The notes under the pieces: generated by a model
Database searches by the model: none
The model's input: the letters and a program-made list of their open reading frames with translations, nothing else
Told to the model about the DNA's origin: nothing
Position numbers and translations under genes: made by a program
NCBI RefSeq assembly: GCF_009730915.1
Contig: NC_052475.1
Coordinates: 24,365,016-24,429,015 of the forward strand
Length of the DNA stretch: 64,000 nt
Direction: 5' to 3'
Source of the DNA: Dioscorea cayenensis subsp. rotundata
Taxonomy: Eukaryota > Streptophyta > Magnoliopsida > Dioscoreales > Dioscoreaceae
Shown: positions 14,000 to 24,310 of the stretch, piece after piece
Position numbering within the stretch: position 1 is the stretch's first letter
Layout: every line of letters starts with the position of its first letter

Positions 14000-14197
14000 T
14001 CTCTGGATGATGTACCCCTCTGAGATCCTTTTCCTGTAGGGGTTGTTCTCGTGTTTTTCTTCCTTGTTGTTCTCTCTTGTTTTAGTCCTTGTTCACCACT
14101 CCTTGTGGTTCTTTTGTAGAGCCTCGGCTCCATCTTTGCCCCTTTTGTCCTGGTTCCTTTTTAGTTTAATGAATGTGGTTTATCCACTTTAAAAATT
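12462..14197 (+). mobile_element. LINE A: 5'-truncated L1-type retrotransposon
   Basis: This is the 3' third of a plant L1-type LINE. It begins within the reverse transcriptase (GLKVNSEKT) and continues through the conserved YLGIPISGRRPRRQDW and LGGRLTLVNSVL blocks. It ends in a zf-RVT zinc-binding region (CVMCHADVETAEHLLLHC) and the tail GTGGTTTATCCACTTTAAAAA. It is flanked by the 11-bp duplication TGATCACAAGA, so the truncation happened at insertion. The frame is broken: a TAG ends the first reading frame near 13156, and later parts read in other frames (the zf-RVT part spans about 13487-13999). It is not functional. Confidence 0.92.
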
Positions 14198-14208
14198 TGA
14201 TCACAAGA
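14198..14208. repeat. Right target-site duplication of LINE A
   Basis: TGATCACAAGA, identical to 12451-12461, following the short A tail. Confidence 0.85.
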
Positions 14209-14437
14209 GAGAATCCCGGGACAGAAAGATATGTTAATTAGAACTCATGAAAATTTGATTACGTGAGCGTATCCCAAAACAAAAAGGATAAAAAGAGAAA
14301 AAAAAGTGAAGAAAATAGGGAGAGGAGGAAAAACAGAAGAGTATGTGTGTCTGACGTTGATTCTGCAGCGAGCTTCTCCGGTGCTTTGTTGGGAGGGAAG
14401 TGATTTGCACTTATTTTTACTGTTCTCAACTTATTTT

Positions 14438-14962
14438 CATCATATCTATAGCTATATGAGCTTAGTACATTCATTTGGTGCTTATTTGGAGATTTATTTC
14501 ATGTTCTGTTGATTTGAGGATAGTTTTCTCAATATATTAAATGCTTAATTGATTGATAGTCATAGATTGCTTTAACACACTCTTGATCATGAATTTATTA
14601 CAAAACTCCATGCATCATATCTATAGCTATATGAGCTTAGTACATTCATTTGGTGCTTATTTGGAGATTTATTTCATGTTCTGTTGATTTGAGGATAGTT
14701 TTCTCAATATATTAAATGCTTAATTGATTGATAGTCATAGATTGCTTTAACACACTCTTGATCATGAATTTATTACAAAACTCCATGCATCATATCTATA
14801 GCTATATGAGCTTAGTACATTCATTTGGTGCTTATTTGGAGATTTATTTCATGTTCTGTTGATTTGAGGATAGTTTTCTCAATATATTAAATGCTTAATT
14901 GATTGATAGTCATAGATTGCTTTAACACACTCTTGATCATGAATTTATTACAAAACTCCATG
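14438..14962. repeat. 175-bp tandem triplication
   Basis: Three head-to-tail units start at 14438, 14613 and 14788, each beginning CATCATATCTATAGCTATAT and ending AAAACTCCATG; a partial fourth start (CATCAT) follows at 14963. I found no difference between the three copies by eye. The unit has no coding capacity. This is either a very recent triplication or an assembly artefact. Confidence 0.93.
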
Positions 14963-15915
14963 CATCATTTTGTTCACCTGTTTCCTCCCCTTTTATATAA
15001 CTCGGTATATTATCTCGCTTATCAATTATTATTTAACAAAATTTTGGTCTTCAACGTCGGGTGATAACAAAAGTTGACTCAGTCCCAAATAAGTTCATCT
15101 GACGTTTGATTAAAAAATTATTTTTTATAACCAATTTAAATCAGTCTATAGCATGTTAAAAATGATATATAGATGTTTTTTTTATTCTTCCACCTTGTAG
15201 TTGTCGTTAATTGTTGGATAATGAAAAAAACTAACCTTCGTTTGTTATACTGAAGATCACTTCTACATTCAGAATCCTAAAATTAAAGTTTGCATCAAGT
15301 CATGCTGGGAGTTAGGTATTATATATTGCCATTGATATGATGCATTTACCTGTGCAATACCTCACATTATTAGACTACCCATATAGATGAGGTTCCGCGT
15401 TTTTGTTGTCTGAATTAATAAGCTGGTATTTAGTTGAGAATCAAATCAAGTCTTAATTTAAGTTGAGAATCAAACCAAGTAGCTGTCATTTGGGCTAATT
15501 TTGGGTGTATTCCATCTAATTGATACAAAGTAATAAATACATGCCGTAAATATTAAATAAAACAATACTAATATAATAAACAATCAAGCATGAAGTTTTG
15601 ATCCCAAGCCCACCGGTGCACTAAACAAGCGGTGGTAAGACGAATCTTACTTCTTCAAATGGGGTAAACTTTACCTGCTCTGCTATAAATTAATATGTAC
15701 CGGGTACAACTTTGAAAAAGAAATCTAAAGGAATTGGTGGACAAATATTCAACAGGAGCTTCCGTGAGGTTGCGTAATTTTTTATTTATTAAAAAATTAA
15801 AGGCAGTTAAAGGTTGATTCCTCTCTCTTTCTCTCTCTTTCCAATTCGGTGAATGCGTAATTTTTTATTTATTAAAAAAAAATTAAATAATTGAACTATT
15901 TCTCTACATAATAAT
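14963..15915. other. AT-rich intergenic region upstream of NIMIN-A
   Basis: No gene seen. A 25-base block starting TGCGTAATTTTTTATTTATT occurs at about 15771 and again at about 15854, separated by a CT-rich segment. Confidence 0.4.
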
Positions 15916-16142
15916 GCACACGTGCCAACCACGTGTTTTGAAGAATATTATTATAATACTTAAAAAAAACCCCAAAGGAAGACTGCAAGTCGTTCCTTAC
16001 AACAGTTCGCGCGTGTCACACAAACGATGACATCATTCACTAATATCTTCATGACGTCACCCACCATATTCACCTCCTTCTCGATCTCTATATATATATA
16101 TACACACCACTGCACCAGCCCCTCGTAAAGCAAACGTATCTC
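15916..16142 (+). promoter_or_regulatory. NIMIN-A promoter with G-boxes and TGA-type sites
   Basis: Upstream of the first NIMIN gene lie two G-boxes (CACGTG at 15919-15924 and 15930-15935), a CGCGTG site at 16010-16015 of the type bound by CAMTA factors, TGACATCA at 16028-16035 and the perfect palindrome TGACGTCA at 16052-16059. The last two are 24 bp apart. A TATA run lies at about 16088-16102, 40-55 bp before the ATG, so the 5' leader would be short. TGACG palindromes are the core of as-1-like salicylate-response elements bound by TGA factors that recruit NPR1, which fits the encoded protein. Regulation itself is inferred. Confidence 0.6.
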
Positions 16143-16544
16143 ATGACCGTGATGGAAACGACAAAGGAGGAACGACGGAGCAACGCCGGAGTAGTCGGAG
16201 GGGAAACGCGTGAAGTGACCAAGGACGAGGTTGACGAGTTTTTCGAAATCCTCAGCCGTGTGCGCGACGCCAAGAAGCGCCTCGCCGAGTCACGCGCAAA
16301 TCACGTGAGACGAAACGGTGACGTCAGCGAGTGGAGATGGAAACCGACGTTCAAGTGGGAAGATTTCCAGACGACAACCTCCGTCAGTGATAACGGAAGG
16401 AAGAGGCTGAGGACGGCGGCGAAGAACCCGATCCTTGAGTCCTTTGATTTGAACGCTGAACCTGAGCCTGGCCCTAGTGTTATGACCTCCAATTCCGCCG
16501 GTAACCGCACTGTTGCGGTGTCTGTACCGCGGTATCATGCCTAA
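16143..16544 (+). CDS. NIMIN-A: NIM1/NPR1-interacting protein, 133 aa
   Basis: This is likely a small nuclear co-regulator that binds NPR1 and dampens salicylic-acid-induced gene expression. The protein has the ordered motifs of the NIMIN/NRR family: an acidic-hydrophobic NPR1-binding block DEFFEILSRVRDA at 31-43, an aromatic block WKPTFKWEDFQ at 66-76, and a C-terminal EAR-like repression motif FDLNAEPEP at 101-109. It has no introns. A second ATG at 16152 would give 130 residues; I kept the first. A related gene, NIMIN-B, lies 1.6 kb downstream on the same strand. Compared with NIMIN-B it has about 24 extra residues after the EAR motif, of no recognised function. A TGACGTCA palindrome also lies inside the coding sequence at 16319-16326. 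Confidence 0.85.
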   Translation: MTVMETTKEERRSNAGVVGGETREVTKDEVDEFFEILSRVRDAKKRLAESRANHVRRNGDVSEWRWKPTFKWEDFQTTTSVSDNGRKRLRTAAKNPILESFDLNAEPEPGPSVMTSNSAGNRTVAVSVPRYHA

Positions 16545-18138
16545 CTTGACCATTTGATGTAATGAAACTGCTAAGAAATGTGTTTTTGTTTTTTTAACAA
16601 TGAAAATTAATTTTAGTTTACTGATATTGTTCTTTCAAGATGTTGTATTATTAAAGCAACCTAAAATGGATAAGTACATCGGAAAATGACAATTTAAAAG
16701 GAAAAAAAATATTTCGTATGGAGTATGACGTAAGAAATTTGGTGCAATGTGGCAGCGGCATCACCGATGTGTGACGTTTGGCAAGCATTCGGTGTGACCA
16801 AGACATTGACCGGTTGATTATTAATTTATTTACGCAATGGCCCGTGACTTTCTTTGAGTCATTGATTATTTTTGAAGGTAGGGTCATTGTTTTTTATTTG
16901 TTTGTTTTTACGTTTAAACCCTTGGAAACGATGGAATTGTTTAATTTCCTTCTCTTATTAGATTTGTGACACAATAAATAAAAAAATATATATATTAGTG
17001 TGTTTTATATAAAATGTTCATTTCATATAAATCCCCAGATTGAACTAAACTCCACACAAATTGAATACACAAATACATTGATATATTAATTCTATCATTC
17101 TGTGTAAAATACTTTAAAAGTAGTGTTTGTTATATTTTTATAAAATAAATATATCTCATGAGGACTATCGAAACTTATCCAACAATTTCATTTTAATATA
17201 TACATATTACAAAAAATAACAATATGAAAATTCCAACCCACGCAACTACAAAAATATTGACTTTGAGTGGAAATAATGACGTAGATATGAATGAATAATT
17301 GGTTTTATAATGGGGGGTTTTGGTAAATGTCTCGATCGGTGATGAAGTCATGGTAGATGCGTAATGATAAATATTTATCTTTTTAATTGAAAATTTTGTA
17401 AAAACCCCTGTAATGAATTCCAATTCTCCAAAACTCCTCATCCTTGCTTGTTCAACTAGAGTAGTATTTTGTAGTATTTCCGTTAATTCAAAATAAAACA
17501 TTGTTAATGACTTTAAGGCCGATTGAAACTTAATATACTACTTTTCTAGCAGGTCAATTAATCTTTGATTTTCTCCATACATTAAAATATGGAGTATATT
17601 GTTTGACAAACAAGGTCTTATATTTTATTATTTATTTTAAAAAGATCAATTCATTAAAAAGCATTTCTTAATCACAAAGACTAGACCCTTGCCTCAAAAA
17701 CCTCGTCCAATACTCTCTAATGCCTCAAAATTTACTTAAAAAAATGACAAAATAAAAAACATGTTCAGAACTAATCATATATCCTATTCAACATATAAAT
17801 CAAAGAGGAAGGACTTTGAAATTCTCAAAATTAACATCTTGTATTAAGATATATATATATATAAAATATATATACAATTTGACGGTGAGTAAATTAATAA
17901 TAAACCCACACAACTTTCTTATTGTATTACTTTTACATTCCACCCCTTATATTTGTTGTTATCAACAGATCGACTGTTGGTTGGTCTATTCAAGATTGAG
18001 ACCAAAAACATAAAAAACAAGTAATTTGAATAATATCAAGGGGCTTAAAAGTAAAAGAGCCAAAGAAAAAAAACCGAACGGCCTCCATTATGACCAATGT
18101 CCAGACCCTCAAAAGAAAGAGAGGCTTGAGCGGAGCGA
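16545..18138. other. Intergenic region between the two NIMIN genes
   Basis: AT-rich, with no gene I can support. TA-rich runs occur near 16985-16996 and 17850-17875. I did not see a TGACGTCA palindrome here comparable to that upstream of NIMIN-A. Confidence 0.4.
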
Positions 18139-18426
18139 ATGGATCGGAACCGGAAGCGGAAAAAAGTGGAGGGAAACGAGCGAGAAGAAGGGAAACAAGA
18201 TCGGACGGTGCCGGATAAGGAGGTGGAGGAGTTCTTCGCCATCCTACAGCGTTTGAGGGACGCTTATTTGCGACGGCGCCAGCGCAGCGACGAACACGCC
18301 GCCGCATGGTGGCGTCCTGCTTTCGAGATGGAGGATTTCCAGAACGATAAAGTCGATCCTCCGATCGCAGCTTCAGATCCGATCCCGAGGCTGATTATTG
18401 ATCTAAACGCGGATCCGGAGCCTTAG
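18139..18426 (+). CDS. NIMIN-B: NIM1/NPR1-interacting protein, 95 aa
   Basis: This is a paralogue of the gene at 16143, with the same motif order: VEEFFAILQRLRDA at 29-42 (NPR1-binding type), WWRPAFEMEDFQ at 57-68, and IDLNADPEP as the last nine residues (EAR-like). It is single-exon and stops directly after the EAR motif. The basic N-terminus RKRKK at 5-9 could act as a nuclear localisation signal. Its position 1.6 kb downstream on the same strand points to tandem duplication followed by strong divergence, since similarity outside the motifs is low. Proposed role: NPR1 partner and transcriptional co-repressor in salicylate signalling, by family knowledge. Confidence 0.83.
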   Translation: MDRNRKRKKVEGNEREEGKQDRTVPDKEVEEFFAILQRLRDAYLRRRQRSDEHAAAWWRPAFEMEDFQNDKVDPPIAASDPIPRLIIDLNADPEP

Positions 18427-18492
18427 AGACACCCGCACCCGAATCCGTTTAGCCCGGTACTTTTATTTTTCTATGCTGTGTTATTAATTAGC

Positions 18493-18525
<33 letters not shown>

Positions 18526-18526
18526 G
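18493..18526. repeat. ATT microsatellite
   Basis: An uninterrupted run of about eleven ATT units just downstream of NIMIN-B. Confidence 0.9.
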
Positions 18527-18674
18527 CAATCTTGTTTTTCTAAACTGGACTTTTATTAGTTTGTGGAAAATAAATAAAAAGAAAATTTTAAGAGTTTGGG
18601 TTATTATAATTTTTAAGTTGTTGTTGTTATTTTCAAAGTATGTATATATATATATATATGTATGATGTTCTTAA

Positions 18675-19243
18675 GGGGCCGTTTGGTTGGCGGTAATGTG
18701 CAAACATTACCGTCATTACGTCAGCAATCTTTTTCACATTACCAGTGTTTGGATTATTGGTGGTAGTAATATTGATGGTAATCCCATGATTCATTAGCCT
18801 GAAGATTACAAAAAAACTCGTGAATCCCATTACCACCAAAAATATGTGACTATGTTGGATTACTAAAATGGGTGGTAATCCGAAATATTTTTTTGAATAA
18901 ATACGCCTTTGTTTAAATATAATAATTTTTCATACTTTTATTTGTTGGATAAAAAAATTAAATTTAAATAACATTATTTTTTTGAATATGTTTAGCTTCA
19001 AAAAAATTTAATTTTTTTATCCAAAAATTTTATTTTATTTTAAATTTAAACTTTCATAAAAATAGTAGACACGAGGGTATTTTTCGAAATTTAGAATATT
19101 ACCAAGTTTATTACTATGTAACATGAGTTTCCAACCAAACATGGTTATCATGAATTACCACAACATTTCTTGGCATATAACATTCCCAATCTTATTAATC
19201 TCGTTACGTGGTAATATATCATAACCGCGAACAAAATGACCCC
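18675..19243. mobile_element. Tourist/Harbinger-like MITE, 569 bp
   Basis: The left end GGGGCCGTTTGGTTGGCGGT matches, imperfectly, the reverse complement of the right end GGGGTCATTTTGTTCGCGGT. TAA flanks both sides (18672-18674 and 19244-19246), the 3-bp target duplication of PIF/Harbinger elements. The arms contain repeated ATTACC/GGTAAT words and the centre has no coding capacity. The GGCCGTTTGGTT-type terminus is common among plant Tourist MITEs. Confidence 0.7.
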
Positions 19244-19246
19244 TAA

Positions 19247-20024
19247 TTTTATTTAAACAAGCATGTTTTGAAAATAAAAAATAAAAAATAAAAATGAATT
19301 AAATATAGTTTAATGGTTTTTTTATCTTGTTTGTATTTGGGAGTTTTGAATTTCAAAACCTCTTAAATATAATAAAAAAAAATAGTGCTTGTTAGTCGAT
19401 TTATAAAAATAAAAATAAAAATAAAGGAATGGAGGAGGTTGCGGTCCTTTTAATTTAATAATTTAAAAGCAAAATGAGAGAAATAATTGATGAGTACGTT
19501 TGAAAGTTAGCAAAGCTGGTGGGGTCCATAAACAATGCTGCCGTTTTACATTGACGAAGTGGACTTCAATGGAATCCCGGCTCATATGTTTTTAAATGGA
19601 CGGTGAATCCAATGCTTCTCAATCTCTCTCGTTGTCTCTGACTCAGTGTCAGGTAATTACACTGTTTAAACCATTGCATGATGATCAACGCCACATCTAG
19701 TTAGTGTTTAATAGTTTGTGATTATAGTTATTTTTATCGGTTGTTTGTTTTTTTTATCTAGTTTTATAATAAATCAGTATTTTTTATAATCTATTTATTA
19801 TTAAAAATTAAAATTAAAATTATTTACTGTAGGTTTGTTTGTCTATATTATATAAATAAAAATTCTTGTTTTTATTTTATTATGACGATTTTTAAAATTA
19901 TGATTTGACTACAACAAAACAAATAACATTAGAGGGTGGAATTATATATTTCATTTCATTATAAAGTTGTCTCAACTCTTGGCAAGCAAACTACAAAGAA
20001 ATTTTAAGAATAAATTGATTGTTT
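19247..20024. other. Intergenic AT-rich stretch
   Basis: No gene seen. The segment 19620-19670 is CT-rich and looks like a plant 5' leader, but no reading frame follows. Confidence 0.35.
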
Positions 20025-20037
20025 AATTTGGTGTGTT

Positions 20038-20158
20038 ATACCAATATTGAATCTCATGGTTTGCACAAGGTGAGGGTATGTGAGTCAATGTTGAGGTTTG
20101 TTCTCCTCATGTGATTTTGGTGCTTTTCACCTTTCTAAAAAAAAATAAAATAAAATAA
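20038..20158 (+). mobile_element. SINE-like or truncated retroposon, ~121 bp
   Basis: A short segment ending in an A-rich tail (CTAAAAAAAAATAAAATAAA) lies between two copies of AATTTGGTGTGTT at 20025-20037 and 20159-20171. The 13-bp perfect duplication and A tail indicate target-primed insertion. A third copy of TTAATTTGGTGTGTT at about 20219-20233 complicates this, since part of the repetition could be local duplication. No clear Pol III boxes were seen. Confidence 0.6.
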
Positions 20159-20171
20159 AATTTGGTGTGTT

Positions 20172-22129
20172 GTTATGATGGATGATTTTCTTTTTCTGAG
20201 AAACCTTAAATAGATTGCTTAATTTGGTGTGTTGTTTGTTTTTAAACAATTTTTTTTAATAAATCCGTTGTTTATCCGATCATTAAATAATTATTATGAT
20301 ATTAATATATCAATTCATGCCACTAAAACAGAGGGGTGGTAAAATATTGAGAGAAGGAAAAGCATATTAGAACTTTACAATAAATATATGACATCTGTGT
20401 GACATAAATCATGTTGATGACATGTGTATGTACTCATGGTATGTATTATAATGATTCTTCCCCTAATATGTCCTTTATTGATAAATGTTTATATAGACTT
20501 TGAAAAAAAAAATAATTAAAAAAAGGAAAGGATCAAATAAAAAAATATAGGAGGACCAAAATAAAAAAAATAAAAAAAGTGGTGTCACGCTTTGAATTAT
20601 AGCATAAAAGATAATAATAATAATTAAAAATTTTTAAAAAGTGAGAATATATATATTGAATTTTTTTGAGTTTAAAAAAATAATAAAAAAAGTGGATAAG
20701 GAAGATATTTTTGAAACAAAAAAATTTGAAATTTGAAGAAAAAAAGTTTGAAAAATCTCCGAGTATGACGGGGAGTTGGCGATTTGGTAAAACAGAAAAA
20801 AGACAGAGAAAAAAAGGAAAAAAACAAAAAAAAAGAAGAAAGACATAAGAGAAGAAGGAGAGACTGAGAAGGAAGAGAAGAGGAAAGAAGAAGAAAAAGA
20901 AAGAGAAGAACACGAAGAGAATTGGTGTGGTGATGGCCGTGGTGTCATCGGAGATCTTACTCTTCATCGTTTTTATCTCTTTTCTCTGATTCTAGGTTCC
21001 GATCTTCATTCCAAGGGGTTGAGGAGGTCACCTTCGGCTCTATTAGTTCCTCTCCCACACTTTTTTTTCTCTCTCCAAACACTACCACGTAATGAGCTAA
21101 AGGAAGCCAAGGACAAGATAGAGGACAACTTAGTGGTGGTGGTGATGACGTATATGGCTTTTGCCGCCGTCACCACCCTGGCAGAATCCAAGAAGCTTTG
21201 TTGATGGTTCTCTTCTCCGATCCCAGATCTCGATCACCATCCCGAGGCAGTGAGAAGATCAACGGCGAGAGACAACATTCGATCATACAAAAAATCATCG
21301 ACTTCATCAAAAAATGTTTCCCTAAACAAAAAGGAAAAAAATCAATTGCTCCACCGTTCATAACCCTAGCACAAATCTCGAGGCATGCTTGAGAAGCTCG
21401 TCAAGTGCTTATAGCTTGAAAAAGGTAGATGTTCTTACAAAATTCCATCCAATATATATATATATATACTTATACATGTTCTAGTTGCATCTATGCCATA
21501 AAAAATGTCTGGATTTTATTTTACAAAAAAAAAAAATCTTCATTCATTCCCATGTTAATCCATGCCATGGTAGGACCCGCACCTTGGATTGCTTTTACGA
21601 ACCATGCACTCCTTGATTAAGTGAGTGATTAATTGTAGATGTGGTAGCATACTTTTATGTATCACATGCCAGCATGTTTTCTCAATCAAAGAAAGAAGAA
21701 AAAAAGAGGGTTCGGTTGTGGTAAAAAAAATACATTTGTACAAAAGTTGGACTTTTATGCAAAATCCATGGAATAAAAATGATGAAATAATTGAGGACAT
21801 ATATGCAAAAAAATGTGAAAAATGTGTGAAAAATATGAAAAGCTCGAGGGTTTAATTGCAAAAATCCATGAAAAAAATTTAAAAAAATATGAAAGTTTGG
21901 GGTTTATTGGCAAAATTTGATAAAATGTGAAAAAATGAAAAATTAGAGGATCTAAATGCAAAAAAAAAAAAAGAAAAAGAAAAGAAGAAAAAAAGGGTTT
22001 TTAGCGAAGATGAGGGGTGTTTTGGTAATTTCACAAGACCCCCTTAAGCTTACCGTGATGTCTAATGCATGTCGACTGCTCTCTTTTGGAGGGCCTCTTC
22101 ATTGCCTCTTAATAGTCACGGAAGCAGAT
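20172..22129. other. Intergenic region with a homopurine tract
   Basis: No gene I can support. From 20790 to 20925 the plus strand is almost entirely A and G, with 45 uninterrupted purines at 20866-20910. Low-complexity open frames on the complementary strand (Phe/Ser/Leu-rich) are by-products. From 21700 to 21970 the sequence repeats short phrases such as GCAAAAATCCATG and TGTGAAAAAT, perhaps the flank of an unrecognised retroelement. Confidence 0.4.
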
Positions 22130-22600
22130 GGGCTATTGAAAATCCTTTTAAAACTCTCTTTGAGCTCTTGGACACGGTTTGAGGCCATTAACTCTCTTTG
22201 GAGTGATGACAAATCTCTTTGAGCTAATGGACCTTGTTTGAGGCCATTAACTCTCTTAGGAGTGATAAAAAATTCCAAAACCCTTAAAACTCTCTTTGAG
22301 CTGATGGACCCTGTTTGAGGCCATTGACTCTCTTTCGAGTGACTGAAAAAAATTCCAAAAAAACCCTTAAAACTCTTCTTGAGCTCATGGACCCCTGTTT
22401 GAGGGCCATTGACTCTCTCGAGTAATGAAACATTCCAAAAAAACCCTTAAAACTCTCTTTGAGCTCATGGACTCGTTTGAGGGCCATTGACTCACTTAGA
22501 AGGGATGAAAAATTTCAAAACCCATAAAATTCTTTTTTGAGCTCATGGACCGTTTTTGAGGTCATTGACTCTCTTTACAGTGACAAAGAAATTTCAAGAC
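22130..22600. repeat. Minisatellite A, ~78-bp unit
   Basis: Six tandem units share the phrase CTCTTTGAGCTCATGGAC, then GTTTGAGGCCATTGACTCTC and CCAAAACCCTTAAAACT. The word GAGCT recurs at 22162, 22221, 22298, 22381, 22461 and 22539, giving spacings of 59, 77, 83, 80 and 78. Units differ by small indels and substitutions. It abuts minisatellite B. Confidence 0.9.
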
Positions 22601-22689
22601 CTTCAAAAGCGAAGCATTCTAAAACAAAAAAAAAAGAAGAAGAAAAAAAAAAAAATCAAAATCAAGGCATTAAAAAAATGATGAATGGA

Positions 22690-24310
22690 CAAATGAGCTC
22701 AACAACCTCAAGATTACAGTGTTGAAGAGTTCACAAGTTGCAAAAAGTTTCACAAGCTTAAAAGCCGAAGCTTATGAAAAGTCAAATGAAGTTCCAAATC
22801 AAGTTCCAAATCAAATCAAAGAATGCAAATTCAACAAATGAACCCAACAACCTCAAGGATGAAGAGTTGAAGAGTTCACAAGTTGTAGAAAGCTTCACAA
22901 GGATAAAAGCCGAAGTTCATGAAAAGCCAAACCATATTTGCGATTCCTCAATGCAGAGAATCTATAACTTAAAGTCCAGATCAAATTCAAGAAAAACTCA
23001 AAACATTCAAGATAAACGAGCTCAACAACCTCAGAGTTGAAGCGTTGAGGAGTTCATAAGTTGCACAAAAGTTTCACAAGCCCAAGAGCCGAAGCTTATG
23101 GAAAGTCAAGTCAAGTTCCAAATCAAATCCAAGATACAAAAGATCAAATGTCCAAATTTCAAGTTTCAAATAAATCAACAAATGAGCTCAACGACCTCAA
23201 GGATGAAGAGTTGAAGAGTTCACAAGTTGTAAAAAGCTTCACAAGCATAAAAGCCGAAACTCATGAAAAGTCAAACCAAGTTTGTGATTCATCAATACAA
23301 AGAATCCACAACTTGAAATCCAAATCAAAGTTTAAGATACGTAATCAAATTCCCAAGGAGCAAGTTCAAAGTCTAAGACCCAAGTTTCAAGTTTCAAACA
23401 AATCAACAAATGAGCTCAACAACCTCAAAGTTGAAGTGTTGAAGAGTTCACAAGTTGCAAAAAGTTTCACAAGCCTGAAGGCCGAAGCTTATGAAAAGTC
23501 AAATGAAGTTTCAAATCAAATCAAAGAATTCAAATTCAACAAATGAACCCAACAACCTCAAGGGTGAAGAGTTAAAGAGTTCACAAGTTACAAAAAGCCT
23601 CACAAGCCTGAAGGCCGAAGCCTATAAAAAAATTCAAATTAAGTTCCAAATCAAATTCAAGATGATAACTGAAAAGTCCAAGTTCCAAGTTTCAAACAAG
23701 TCAATAAATGAGTTCAACAACCTCAAAGCTAAGGCGTTGAAGAGTTCACAAGTTGCAAAAAAAAGCTTCACAAGCATGAAAGCCGAAGCTTATAAAGAAA
23801 AAATCAAATCAAGTTCCAAATCAAATTCAAGATGCAAACTAAAAAGTCCAAGTTCCAAGTTTCAAACAAATCAACAAATGAGCTCAACAACATCAAAATT
23901 AAAGTGTTGAAGAGTTCACAAGTTGCAAAAAGCCTCACAAGGCCGAAGGCCGAAGCTATAAAAAAAATCAAATCAAGTTTCAAATGAAATCCAAGATGCA
24001 AGTTCAAAGTTCAAGATACAAATTTCAAATGAATCAACAAATGAGCTCAACAACTTCATGGATAAAGTGTTGGGGAGTTCACAAGTTGCCAAACGCTTTA
24101 CAAGCATGAATGGCGAAGCTTATGAAAAATCAAATCAAGTTCCAAATCAAAATCTAAGATGCAAGTTCAAAATCAAAGATCCAAGTTTCGAACAAGTCAA
24201 CAAATGAATTCAACAACCTCAAGGATAAAGGGTTGGAGAGTTCACAAGTTGCAAAAAGTTTCATAAGCCTGAAAGCCGAAGCTTGTGAAAATTCAAATCA
24301 AGTTCCAAAT
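22690..24310. repeat. Minisatellite B, ~165-bp unit
   Basis: About ten imperfect tandem units carry the anchors AAATGAGCTCAACAACCTCA, GAAGAGTTCACAAGTTGCAA and AAAGCCGAAGCTTATGAAAA, followed by a run of AAATCAAGTTCCAA variants. The anchor ending at 22740 recurs with ends at 22885, 23063, 23229, 23457, 23590, 23755, 23925, 24088 and 24251 (spacings 133-228, mostly 163-170). Several long open frames run through it, but spacings are often not multiples of three, so the frame shifts between units and I do not call a protein. It could be a tandem array in the non-coding part of a large retroelement; that is inference. Confidence 0.9.

Noticed and set aside
20533-20967. 144-codon Phe/Ser-rich frame on the minus strand
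   Set aside because: It is simply the complement of the homopurine tract; composition explains it.
23061-23910. Repeat protein encoded by minisatellite B
   Set aside because: The unit spacings (for example 145, 178, 166, 133, 170) are not consistently multiples of three, so the frame changes between units; openness reflects low stop-codon content.
22130-24310. CRISPR array
   Set aside because: The repeats are long, variable and without unique spacers, and the genome is a plant nuclear genome.
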